Positions 7,201-16,133 of a stretch of DNA of 22,745 nucleotides are shown here, piece after piece. Source of the DNA: UBA6164 sp045107135 (GTDB lineage: Bacteria; Patescibacteriota; Gracilibacteria; BD1-5; UBA6164); assembly GCA_045107135.1 (NCBI GenBank), contig JASFZI010000034.1, forward strand, positions 1 to 22,745, given 5' to 3'. Each line of letters opens with the position of its first letter. Within the stretch, counting starts at the first letter, position 1. A program made the translations under genes and the position numbers. The notes under the pieces are model-generated. The model was not told where the DNA came from, made no database searches, and saw only the letters and a program-made list of their open reading frames with translations.

Positions 7201-8676
7201 ATGAAGAAAATAATTGTTTTAATATTACTAATATCATTTTTTATATTTAATAATATATCATTTGCTAATAGTAATTTTGAATATGAAGGTACCTTAGAAA
7301 TTAATAAACAAGAACAGTATAAAATACATATTGATGGTATATATGAAAAACTATTTAATAAATTATCATTAACATCAAATGAAGTAAAATTAGAAAGCCT
7401 TGAAAATATAAGTGCAACTATTGATAGATTAATGAGTAAAAAGAATTATTCAGATACTATAGTTTTTATGCTTAATTATTTAAAATATTTAGCTGAAGAA
7501 GATATTAAAAAATTAAATATAGATGTAGTTGATAATCTATTTATAGAATGAAATATAAATACTATATGTAATGATAATGAACATAGAGAAAATTGAGAGT
7601 GTATTTTAAATGTAGGTGAATGTGATATTGATAATTGAAAATGAGAAAAGAAATGGGAATGAAATTATTGGTGAGAGTGTAATATACTAGCCTGTAATAA
7701 ATGATATTATAATATAAGTAATTATTGTAAAGCACCCTGAATTAATAATATAGAAGCTTATAATTTTAAAGAAGAAAAAAGCTATTATAAACAAAGTTTT
7801 ACTGGTGGTTTTGATTTAAATATAAATACTAATAGCAATTGAAATATTATACTAGATTGATTTACTATTATATCTAAATATGAAAGACTTTGATATTCTG
7901 AAATACAATATAAATATAATATGGATTTTGAATGATTAAAATATTCTATAGAAAATGATAAACAGTATATTAATAATTTATGAATAAACATAGAAGCTTG
8001 AGAAGATAAAAAAATAGATTTTTTAATATATAGTGATTTACAAACTGGTTCTAATGTAACTTTTACTTTAAAGGATTTTTCTTTTAAAGATAAAGAATGA
8101 AATAATATATTAAATGATTTTGAAACAGAAATAAGTTATAAAATGCTAGAAAATTCAATATATGATATTTCAGTAGATTTTGTAGATAATATGGAAATAA
8201 TACACGAAAGTCCATATAATAGTGTTATAAATGAAAGTGATGATAAATATTATGGTAATAAAATTTGAAATATAATGACTTTAAGTTTTAATTCAGATAT
8301 AGATTGAAAGATATCATGAAGTCAAACCTTTGATATATATGGCTTTGATGATAAATTAAGTTGTTCATCACCTACTTTCTCAATTAATAATTGAAAATTT
8401 TTCTTTTATTGAAATATAGGTTCTTATAATCATAAATATGATATAAATAAATGATTTAATAAATATCTTTTTGATAATGTTAGTTGTATTTATAAAGATA
8501 AAAGCTATATCTGAGAATTTGATTTAGATTTTAATATTAATCATTTTACTGTAGAGGAACTATGAACTGATTGAAGGTATCATTTAAATTATAATTGAAC
8601 CAATAAGCTTATTTTAGAAAATTCACCTTTTAGTACTAATATTAAAATTTGTAATAATAAAACTGAGTGTAACTAA
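7201..8676 (+). CDS. Secreted Cys-rich protein of element A, function unknown
   Basis: 491 aa with many TGA glycines. Residues 1-22 are a signal peptide (MKKIIVLILLISFFIFNNI, cleavage after SFA). A helical segment follows to about residue 115. Then comes a Cys-rich module (about 120-180) with the spacing of short disulfide-linked repeats, including C-N-K-GYY-N-ISNYC, which recalls EGF-like or fold-type stalk modules of surface proteins. The remaining 300 residues are beta-rich and Asn/Asp-heavy, with a few more cysteines and no recognised domain. It is exported, probably to the cell surface, and could act in cell contact or exclusion. The gene is the first of the plus-strand cargo, 28 nt after the candidate RNA. 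Confidence 0.85.
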
Positions 8677-8703
8677 TTTATTCAGAAATAATTGAGCGAG
8701 AGA

Positions 8704-8732
8704 GGTACATAAAAAATAGCTTATTTTGTACC
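8704..8732. other. Hairpin in the gap after the secreted-protein gene
   Basis: GGTACA/TGTACC outer stem and AAAATA/TATTTT inner stem around GCT. No U-run follows, so it may be a weak terminator, an mRNA 3' end or a processing signal. Apart from it the 195-bp gap 8677-8871 shows only AT-rich DNA. Confidence 0.4.
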
Positions 8733-8871
8733 ATTTAAATATAATATTCAAATGACAGTGTATAGTCCATATGTAGGGAATAGTTATGTATATTTTATAT
8801 ATAACTTTTCTTTTTATTTTTGTGATTTTTTAGTTATAATAAAAAAAAGAATTATTTAATAAAATACATTA

Positions 8872-11142
8872 ATGGTTAAAGATAAAAAGAAAAAAAATGG
8901 TTTTGTTGTTTATCTTTTAGATTTAATAAAACTTTCTGTAATTAAAGTAAAATTTAAAATATGTTCTACAAAGGTTAAATACTTTAAAAAATATATTTTA
9001 TTAACTACTAAGCTAAAATTATTTATATATAAGAATATATTATTTATAATTAATAAATATTATCTATCAAAGAATATTGTTAATAATTTTATTTTTAAAC
9101 ATCATCAATATATTTTTATATTTTCTATGATTTTATCTATTATATTTATTTCTATAATATTTAGTTTCAATTGAGCAATAGTTAAGTATACAAATATTGA
9201 AATTAAGAATTTAGTATTTTCAATGATATGAATTATTTCAACAATTTTTTGAATTTCAATATCAATACTTTTATTATATATTCAAAATATTTCATCAATT
9301 TATTCAGGTAATAATATAGATTTTTTCTTGAAAATCACAAAAGTACCAAAAATTATTTTTTCATTATTTCTTTTAATTATAATTTTAGACATATTTTTAT
9401 ATGTAAATTATTTAAATTTAGATAATAGTATTATTTTCTTTTTAATAATATCTACCTTTTTAATATCATTACTCTTAGTTTGGTTATTGTATTCTTGGGC
9501 AATTAATAATAGTTCTGTATCTAATTTAACCAGTTTTTTGACTAATCATATAATTAAACAATTTAAAGTAGTAAATAAAAAAATTGATACTTTTATTTTA
9601 AAGCATAAAAAATATAAGGGGATAGCATTATTTTCACAGTGAGACAATATTTGAAATTCATTATATAGAGTAATTACTTTTTTATTAGATAATTATTCTA
9701 AACAAATTAATGATAAACAAGAAAAAGTAGCTGATGATATAGTCAATAATATAAGAATAATTCTTATTAATTTTATACATATATTTAAAAATAAATTTTA
9801 TAGTTATCCAGATTTTAATACTTTATTATCTTCTAATACAACATTTCTAGGTGTATTTGTAGAAATATATTTAGAGTTAAATAGGAGAGCTGTAACTATA
9901 CTGAAAGAGGATAATTATAAATGAGTTAATAATATATCTAATTTATACAAAGATGTTATATTGCAATCAATGGAGATTGATTTTCAGTGACATAATCCAT
10001 TTAAAGATAATTTAATATTGTTAACATCTCTTAATAGTTATATTGATTTATGAAAAGAAATTATTAAATCTAATAATACTGAATGTGCATTTAGGTGGCT
10101 TGATAATTCTAAAATTATTTTAGTTAATTTAATTGATAGAGATGATTATGTTAATACCGAAAATTTAATTAAGTTTATAAATCAATTTAATAAAATAAAT
10201 GATAGAGAAGTTTTAAATAAATTATTAGAAAATTATAAAACAATATTTAGTTATATATATGGTTTAGATAGAAATAATAAGTTATATAATTTAATACTAA
10301 TTAAAGATAATTTATTTTCAGAGTTTTCTTCTTTTATAGTAACTTTATTTTTCTTTAGAAAATGAAAAGAAGATTATATTCAGCATATAGATTATGAGAT
10401 ACAAGATGTTTGAAATTATATTAATTGAATTTTTGAAAAATGAATTTTTGAAAATAAAGAGGTATATATACTTTTAAGTAATATAATTGAAAGTATAGAA
10501 ATGTTGGAAGAACTTAAAATAGATTTTAGCAATAATTTAGGTTTGCGTTATTTTTGTTATTCATTATTAGATTTATATAAAACAGTTGATTATATTTACG
10601 AGGACTTATTTTTTAATATATTTTATAAAATTTCAGCTAGAGCATATAAAATAGATAATAATTCAAATGCTCCATTATCAGATTTTTTAAATAAATTTAT
10701 AGTATTATCAATAAAAAATATTGAGGAATTTAAAATAGATTACTATTTAGAAACATATGATAACTTAATAAAGTTTTATGAGGAAAATAAGTGTTATAAA
10801 TTAGAAAAAAATATGTATCATCATTTATGAATTATTTGTTATTTATTATATGTTAATTGATTAGAGTATGATATATTATTACCTTTACTAAAAGACTATC
10901 AAAATAAAAATAATGAAAAATTATTTAAAAATTTATCTGTAGATAGTATTGATAATCTTCCATCTCATTGAGTTCCTTTTGTTAATACTATAAATAAAAA
11001 AATAATTTCTTTAAAGGAAAAATTTTATAAAAAAAATGAAATATATATGTCTGATGATTTTAACTCTTCTTTTTCATATTGGACTTTAAATAATATAGAT
11101 ATAAAAAAAGAAAAGATTGATGATTTTATTAAGTTAATTTAG
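8872..11142 (+). CDS. Large membrane protein with helical cytoplasmic domain, function unknown
   Basis: 756 aa. A basic N-terminus of about 75 residues is followed by four membrane segments at about 82-100, 112-136, 155-175 and 181-200. The remaining 550 residues are soluble, helical and rich in Asn, Lys, Ile and Asp. The second segment (STIFGISISILLLYIQNISS) resembles the corresponding part of DUF2254 membrane proteins, but I do not claim membership. The long soluble region reads like an alpha-solenoid and might bind a partner. It is followed after 7 nt by another membrane protein, so the two are co-transcribed and may form a complex. Nothing points to a transporter or enzyme. Confidence 0.8.
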
Positions 11143-11149
11143 TTATATT

Positions 11150-12004
11150 ATGATAGAATTATTTAAATCACTTACAAATAGAGAGATAGCCTCATTGATT
11201 TGGGTATGAATATTTTTAATATTTATATTATTAAATAAAGATGTTAGAAAATCATTATTTCAAGCATTACTTTGAATGCTATGACTTAAGTGAACCCTAT
11301 TTTTAGCTATAGCTTTTATTTTTATAAATATTATTATAGTTAATTTATTACTATGAAAATATGATATTTTAAAAGAAATTATAGTATGGTGTTTTATTGT
11401 TCCTTTCCCATTACTTTTGTGAGCTAATAAAGTAAAAGATGATATTCACTATTTTAAAAAGATACTTAAAAATAGTATAAAGTTAATGGTAATAATTGCC
11501 TTTATTGTTAACTCATATACTTTTAATATTATAGCTGAAATATTTTTATTATTATTTATTTTAATTTTTACAATGACTTCAGCATATTGAGAAGTTAAAG
11601 AAGAATATAAACAAGTAAAAGTATTTTCGGATTATGTATTAATGATTTTGTGAATAATAATGTTAACATTAGCAATTAACTGATTTATTAATGAGCCAAA
11701 TAAAATATTAGCAATTAAAAATTTATATGTTTTTTTTACTCCAGTAATACTAACGGTATTATTTTTACCATTCATTTACTTTTTTTCTTTAATTATGGAA
11801 TATGAAAGTTTAATAATAAGAGTGAAAGTATTTCCAGATGAAAGCTTTTGAAAAACTAAAATATTTTTTCATATATTTAGGTTATGTAATTTTAATCTTT
11901 ATAAATTAAGTAACTTTTATAGATTTTATATGAAAAGAAGAACCTGATGAACAGAAGAGTATTTTTTAAGTGTTATAGATGATTATAATAGAGAAAATAA
12001 ATAA
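11150..12004 (+). CDS. Conserved multi-spanning membrane protein, function unknown
   Basis: 284 aa, six to seven membrane segments. The N-terminal pattern (SLTNREIASLIW then NKDVRKSLFQALL) and the segment with PFIYFFSLIMEYE resemble an uncharacterised membrane-protein family present in scattered bacteria, as I recall it. I know no function for that family. The C-terminal 60 residues are charged and probably cytoplasmic. It lies 7 nt after the 756-aa membrane protein gene and ends tail to tail with the next gene, leaving 6 bp between the two stop codons. Confidence 0.8.
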
Positions 12005-12010
12005 CTTTTT

Positions 12011-12634
12011 TTATTTTTTATATTCTCAATAAAAAGTCTTTTCAAGAAAGTTTCTTTTTGATAATTGATTAAACTTATATCACGCAAAGAATAATACAAA
12101 TATACTAAATATTATAGTAATCCATCATCAAAGTATAAAAAAGAAATTTTCTATTCCTTCCATTAATATTTCTCAGTTTTTAGATGAAGCAATCTTTGCT
12201 GATATTTCTATTGAAGTTGAACTTATATATAGTGCAAGTATTCAAATAGATATACTAAGTGCATATGTTAATCCTGAAAATATACTTTCATCATTTTTTT
12301 TATATTCATATTCTATAAACTTAATAAATCATTTTTTATTGAGTTCTTTTTTCAGTTTTTCTACTTTCTTTTCAAATTTTAAAAGATTAATCGCTTGAAC
12401 TGTGAAACTGATAGCTCATATGATAAGACCAAGTCTTAGAAAATTATCTTTACTTTCATCTAGGGTACTTGTATCTCAATTCCAGTCATTAATTAAATAT
12501 ATAACAGAAAAAGATATTAATAAAGCATAAATTAAATTCAGAGCAAAAGAATGTTTAAAAATCAAATCTAGTAATTTATCAATTTTTATGAAAAGATTAT
12601 TTATATTCTTTTTTATTATATTTTTAAATTTCAT
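12011..12634 (-). CDS. Four-segment membrane protein, function unknown
   Basis: 207 aa with TGA as Gly. Membrane segments lie at about residues 29-48, 68-85, 124-141 and 165-187. A charged helical loop (LLKFEKKVEKLKKELNKK) separates segments two and three. The N-terminal layout, a basic stretch with IFKHSFALNLIYALL before segment one, loosely parallels the 756-aa protein (FIFKHHQYIFIFSMI). It could therefore be a paralogue or partner, but the similarity is short. It is convergent with the gene ending at 12004, so it has its own promoter, probably within 12635-12700. Confidence 0.75.
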
Positions 12635-12703
12635 TTTTTTTTATTTAATTAATAATTTGGAATATTATATTTAAAATAATGAATATGACTATTTTATTTT
12701 TTT

Positions 12704-12771
12704 GAGACACTAACTCTATAAGTCTCCCCAAGCATATAAAAATGAAATATAAGGGGGGGAGAAGAGGGGGG
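12704..12771. promoter_or_regulatory. G-tract hairpin region, possible RNA switch
   Basis: GAGAC (12704-12708) can pair with GTCTC (12722-12726). The overlapping TCTCCCC (12723-12729) can instead pair with GGGGAGA (12756-12762). The two pairings exclude each other. The right side holds runs of seven and six G, exceptional in this genome. It lies between the right-most gene of element A and the att site. No protein gene is seen from 12635 to 12809. Confidence 0.45.
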
Positions 12772-12809
12772 CTATATAAAAAAAGACTAAGTATTTTTAA
12801 CTTAATCTT

Positions 12810-12926
12810 TTAATTGTTTAATCTATCAAAATCAATTCTTTCAATAATGTAGATGTACCTATCTATAATTCATATCATTCTTTTAACAAAGGCTTTCATA
12901 TCTTTTGTGTGTACTTTTTTCCTTTC
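12810..12926 (-). other. Detached 38-codon integrase tail (element side of attR)
   Basis: Read antisense from the att core, the integrase frame (KWQS) stays open for 38 codons, beginning ERKKVHTKDMKAFVKRM and ending FDRLNN-TAA at 12810. In the excised circle these codons join the main integrase ORF to give about 590 residues. In the integrated state they have no start codon next to them apart from internal ATGs. The stretch is charged and helical with protein-like composition, unlike the flanking AT-rich spacer. Confidence 0.7.
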
Positions 12927-12927
12927 C

Positions 12928-12946
12928 GACTGCCATTTAAGATTTC
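12928..12946. repeat. att core, copy 2 (attR of element A, junction with element B)
   Basis: GACTGCCATTTAAGATTTC, identical to 1542-1560. There is no tRNA to its left. Its right flank again holds a tRNA-type terminator and a 15-residue antisense match to the integrase end. Confidence 0.85.
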
Positions 12947-12950
12947 AAGT

Positions 12951-12976
12951 AAAATCTCCATTTTGGGGATTTTTTT
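12951..12976 (+). terminator. Terminator after att copy 2
   Basis: ATCTCC/GGGGAT stem with loop ATTTT and a T7 run. It has the same position relative to the att core and a similar sequence as the terminator at 1566-1590, so it would have served tRNA-Trp before element A inserted. Confidence 0.7.
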
Positions 12977-13047
12977 ACTTTTAAAATAGTGGATTAATTT
13001 ATATTTTTAGTTAAGATATATATAATAATATTTTTAAGGTTAAACCA

Positions 13048-14064
13048 ATGAAAAACCAAAGCAACATAATAATCTACGATACTGATGATTGAAAATCTTC
13101 AGTTTCACTATACTCCAAAGATTGAAGTATTTGGATGAACCAAAATCAAATAGCAGAACTTTTTGACACCTCAGTTCCAAATATAAGTATTCACACTAAA
13201 AATATCTTTGAAGAGTGAGAATTGAGCCAAAAATCAGTTATTAAGGATTACTTAACAACTGCTTCGGATTGAAAAAAATATGAGGTTAGTTTTTATTCTT
13301 TGGATATGATTTTAGCAATAGGTTTTAGAGTAAGAAGTAAAAGATGAATACAATTCAGAAAATGGGCTAATCATAATTTAAAAGAATATATGATTAAAGG
13401 GTTTATCATGGATGATGAGAGATTAAAAAATATTGATTGAAGACCTGATTATTTTGATGAATTACTTGCTAGAATCAGAGATATTAGAGCTTCTGAAAAG
13501 AAATTTTATCAAAAAATAAGAGATTTACTATCTTTAAGTAGTGATTATGATTCTAATGATAAAGTAACTCAAATGTTTTTTGCTGAAACTCAAAATAAAA
13601 TATTATATGCTATTACATGAAAAACAGCAGCTGAAATAATAGTAGATAGAGCTAATGAAAATAAGCTAAATATGAGTTTAACAAGTTGGAAAGGGAAAAT
13701 TGTAAGAAAATGAGATATTTATATAGCTAAAAATTATTTAACAGAAGATGAAATTGATAGTTTGAATAGATTTATAATGGTATTCTTAGAATCTGCTGAA
13801 TTAAGAGCAAAAGATGAAAAAGATATTACTTTAAGTTTTTGGCAAGAAAATATAGATTTAATTATAGAATTTAATAGAAAAAAACTATTAAAAGTTAATT
13901 GAAATATTTCAAATAAACAAATGAAAGAGCAAGTTGATATTGTTTATGAAAAATTTAGTGAAAAAAGAAAAGAACTTGATATAGTAAAAGCTGATAAACA
14001 AGATATGGTTGAATTAGAAGAATTAGAAAAAGTGATTAAACTTTGAAAAATTAATAATAATTAA
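13048..14064 (+). CDS. RhuM family protein
   Basis: 338 aa, full length for the RhuM family (COG3943), with 10 or more glycines as TGA. The N-terminal part is typical: NIIIYDTDDGKSSVSLYSKDG, then the putative DNA-binding IWMNQNQIAELFDTSVPNIS, then SFYSLDMILAIGFRVRSKRG and FRKWANHNLKEYMIKGF, a KilA-N/Bro-like segment. A helical central region and a charged C-terminal coiled coil follow. RhuM was first noted in Salmonella pathogenicity island 3 and is frequent on mobile elements; its biochemical role is not established. The gene is followed after 6 nt by the hydrolase gene, so the pair is an operon. Confidence 0.93.
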
Positions 14065-14070
14065 TAAATT

Positions 14071-14646
14071 ATGAATAAAGCATTATTACTTCATTGATGG
14101 TGATGAAACTCTAATGAAAATTGGTTACCATGGTTACAAAATGAATTAAATAAAAAATTATTTGATGTATATAATCCAAATCTTCCAAATACAGATAATC
14201 CTGTATTAGATGAACAGAATGAAACTATTAGAGTTTATAGTTCAAAATTTAAGGATTGAGGTTATATAATATGACATTCTTTATGATGTCAATTAGCTGT
14301 GAAGTATATAGAAGAAAATAAAATAAAAAATTCTGTAATTATATTAGTTGCTCCGACTTATCCTTGATTAGCAAAAGAATTAGGTAAAGATGTTTTAGAT
14401 GATAGTTATGAATCTATTGAAAAATATTATAATACTAATATTGATTTTGAAAGTATAAATAAACTAAAAAATAAATATTATGTATTTGTTTCTGATAATG
14501 ATCCATATATTAATATGGAAAATGCAAAAAAATATTATTCACAGTTAAACAATGTTAATTTTTTAGATTTTCATAATAAATGACATTTTAATAAAGATGC
14601 TTGAGTTTTAGAAATTAAAGAAATATTTAATTATATTAATTTCTAA
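14071..14646 (+). CDS. Small alpha/beta hydrolase, RBBP9/YdeN family
   Basis: 191 aa, normal for the family. The start LLLHGWGGNSNENWLPWL is the usual oxyanion-side motif. The nucleophile elbow G-H-S-L-G (near residue 75) has both glycines written TGA. The acid is in VSDNDPYI and the catalytic His in NKGHFN near residue 172, so the triad is complete. The family are cytoplasmic serine hydrolases of mostly unknown substrate. Its TAA overlaps the antisense stop of the 26-codon integrase tail (TTCTAACC), so the two coding regions abut tail to tail, which would be expected in the intact circle of element B. Confidence 0.92.
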
Positions 14647-14723
14647 CCGTTTACAAGATCAAACCACTTTTTAAAAAGGTCATCGTGTTGCATAATCGAA
14701 TTTCTGATTAAGTATACGATGGT
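14643..14723 (-). other. Detached 26-codon integrase tail of element B
   Basis: From att copy 3 the antisense frame NLKWQ continues for 26 codons, beginning TIVYLIRNSIMQ and ending FDLVNG-TAG at 14643. This is the same arrangement as at 12810-12926 but with a different sequence. It is the only trace of element B's integrase tail. The DNA is clearly richer in G+C than nearby spacers. It also contains a hairpin (CATCGT/ACGATG and TAATC/GATTA). Confidence 0.55.
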
Positions 14724-14739
14724 CTGCCATTTAAGATTT
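14724..14739. repeat. att core, copy 3
   Basis: CTGCCATTTAAGATTT, 16 bp identical to the other two cores. Its right flank is unrelated to theirs and probably represents the original chromosome downstream of tRNA-Trp. Confidence 0.75.
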
Positions 14740-14774
14740 AAAAAACACTAATTATTTAATAATTAGTGTTTTTT
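14740..14774 (+). terminator. Strong terminator, probably the original tRNA-Trp terminator
   Basis: ACACTAATTATT pairs perfectly with AATAATTAGTGT and is followed by T6; A-tract on the left makes it bidirectional. It directly follows att copy 3. Confidence 0.85.
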
Positions 14775-14873
14775 GTATAAAATATTTTTTTATAAGTTTA
14801 ATACGTTTAAAATTTGAAAATAATTATTTATTTATATACTTAAAAAGTATTTAAATAAATAATTTTAATTTCT

Positions 14874-15614
14874 ATGAAAGAAAACAAAGAAAATATTAAA
14901 AATAGTAAAACTCAAAAAAATATTGAAAAAAACAAAACTCAAAAAGTTATAAAAATTATATTTATAATATTAGTATCTCTTTTTATATTATACGAAGTAT
15001 TTGCAAATATTGTTGATATTAATACACTTCCTTATGGTGGTGGTTGAATGGAAATAAAAAAACCAATAATATATTTATATCCTACTGAAAAATCAGATAT
15101 AAATGTTAAATTAGAATATAAATGAAAAATATTTGCTGATTATCCAAAATATAATGAATCAATTAAAGGTTGGAAAGTAACAGCTAACCCTGATGGAAAA
15201 TTAATTAATCATGAAGATAATAGAGAATATAGTTATATTTTTTGGGAATGATACCCTGAAAAAGAAATTAATTGGGACTTATCAAATGGTTTTGTTGTAA
15301 AATGAGAAGATACAGTTGAATTTTTACAAGAAAAATTATCTAAATTATGATTAACACCAGAGGAATATAATGAATTTATAGTATATTGGTTTCCATTAAT
15401 GCAAGATAATAAATATAACCTTATTCATTTTGCTGATGAACAGTATACGAATACAGCTCCACTTGATATTACACCTGAACCTGATTCAATGCTAAGGGTA
15501 TTTATGGTATATAAACCACTGGAAGAATATATCGAAATAGAAGAACAGGAAATACAATCATTTGAAAGAAAATGATTTACAGTTATAGAATGGTGATGAA
15601 CAGAAGTTAAGTAA
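14874..15614 (+). CDS. Membrane-anchored conserved protein with PIIYLYP motif
   Basis: 246 aa. A charged cytoplasmic N-terminus (residues 1-24) is followed by one membrane segment (25-45, VIKIIFIILVSLFILYEVF). An extracytoplasmic domain starts with the motif KKPIIYLYPTEKSDINVKL. It continues with GWKVTANPDGKL, EYSYIFWEG, a GEDTVEFLQEKLSKLGLT helix, the segment EFIVYWFPLMQDNKYNLI and the ending ERKGFTVIEWGGTEVK. This pattern belongs, as far as I recall, to a widespread but uncharacterised protein family in many phyla. It lies downstream of the strong terminator and 126 bp before the SHOCT gene; that gap (15615-15740) is AT-rich and holds nothing I recognise. Confidence 0.85.
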
Positions 15615-15740
15615 AAAAAAAGATTATTATTTTTGCTTTTTATCTCAATATTTATAGAATAATATTAAATAATAAAATAAAAATAAAAAAATACTTAGTT
15701 TATAGAATATTTGTTAATTTTTATATTATAAAATTTGATT

Positions 15741-16052
15741 ATGAAAAATATTAAAATATTGTTTAGATATATTGTAGGTATTCTTGGTTTCTTATTATTT
15801 ATTCCATATGTAGCAGCAGATGATGATTGTTGTTGGTGAATGATGTGATGAGACTTCTGATTTTTTTGAGCAGGATATTGATTTATATTTATGATTATTT
15901 TTTGGTGAATTATAATATATTTTGTTATATTAGCATTTAAATCTATTACAAATAAAAATGAAAAAGAAACTCCTTTAAAAATTTTAAAAAAACGTTTAGC
16001 TAAATGAGAAATTTCAGAAGGTGAATTTGAAAAATTAAGAAAGAAACTTTAA
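15741..16052 (+). CDS. Small membrane protein with SHOCT domain
   Basis: 103 aa. Residues 1-26 are a signal peptide or first membrane segment (cleavage possible after YVAA). A Cys/Gly/Phe-rich linker follows (DDDCCWGMMGGDFGFFGAG), then a second membrane segment at 47-66. The C-terminus is a SHOCT domain: PLKILKKRLAKGEISEGEFEKLRKKL. SHOCT is a short helical module used in oligomerisation at the ends of many bacterial membrane proteins. The last 21 bp of the gene are duplicated just past the stop codon. Confidence 0.88.
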
Positions 16053-16085
16053 AAATTAAGAAAGAAACTTTAAAAATTAAACTTT
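16030..16085. repeat. Tandem 21-bp duplication of the SHOCT gene end
   Basis: AAAAATTAAGAAAGAAACTTT occupies 16030-16050 and 16051-16071, with a partial third copy to 16085. The first copy encodes the final KLRKKL, so replication slippage at the 3' end is the likely cause. It leaves the protein unchanged because the stop codon is at the first junction. Confidence 0.85.
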
Positions 16086-16090
16086 AAAAT

Positions 16091-16119
16091 AAAAAACACT
16101 TTTAATTAAGTGTTTTTTT
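16091..16119. terminator. Bidirectional terminator between convergent genes
   Basis: AAAAAACACTT/AAGTGTTTTTTT with loop TTAATT; poly-A on one side and poly-T on the other. It can end both the SHOCT transcript and the long minus-strand operon. Confidence 0.85.
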
Positions 16120-16133
16120 GATTTTTAATTAAG

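Larger units (their letters stand above)
1542..12946. mobile_element. Integrative element A in the 3' end of tRNA-Trp
   Basis: About 11.4 kb between two copies of the same 19-bp repeat, one of them in the tRNA 3' end. It encodes at its left end a serine integrase pointing out into the tRNA. It also has a repressor, SF3 helicase, zinc-finger primase-like protein, winged-helix protein, origin-like repeats and cargo of secreted and membrane proteins. No capsid, portal, terminase or conjugation gene is recognisable, so a plasmid-like integrative element or a phage satellite is more likely than a complete prophage. Glycines are mostly TGA, so the element is adapted to code-25 hosts. Confidence 0.8.
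12928..14739. mobile_element. Remains of a second element (B) at the same att site
   Basis: About 1.8 kb between att copies 2 and 3. It carries a RhuM-family gene and a hydrolase gene. Its left edge keeps 15 antisense codons nearly identical to the end of the element A integrase (KNPQNGDFTGNLKWQ against KNPQNEDLVGNLKWQ), then a stop. Its right edge keeps a separate 26-codon tail in the same frame. The integrase body itself is missing, so this looks like an older element that lost it, with element A inserted at its left att site. Confidence 0.6.

Noticed and set aside
7785..7991. Minus-strand reading frame inside the secreted-protein gene
   Set aside because: It is the shadow of a gene whose frame is supported by signal peptide and Cys-rich motifs.
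8872..12004. Phage tail or conjugation proteins among the membrane proteins
   Set aside because: No tape-measure repeats, VirB/TraG motifs, Walker motifs or pilin signals were seen, so I leave them as unknown.
14644..14729. Possible second tRNA ending in GCCA before att copy 3
   Set aside because: The GCCA and flank match the att core, but no 5' acceptor strand pairs with ATGGTCT and no anticodon arm forms. The open antisense frame explains the stretch better.
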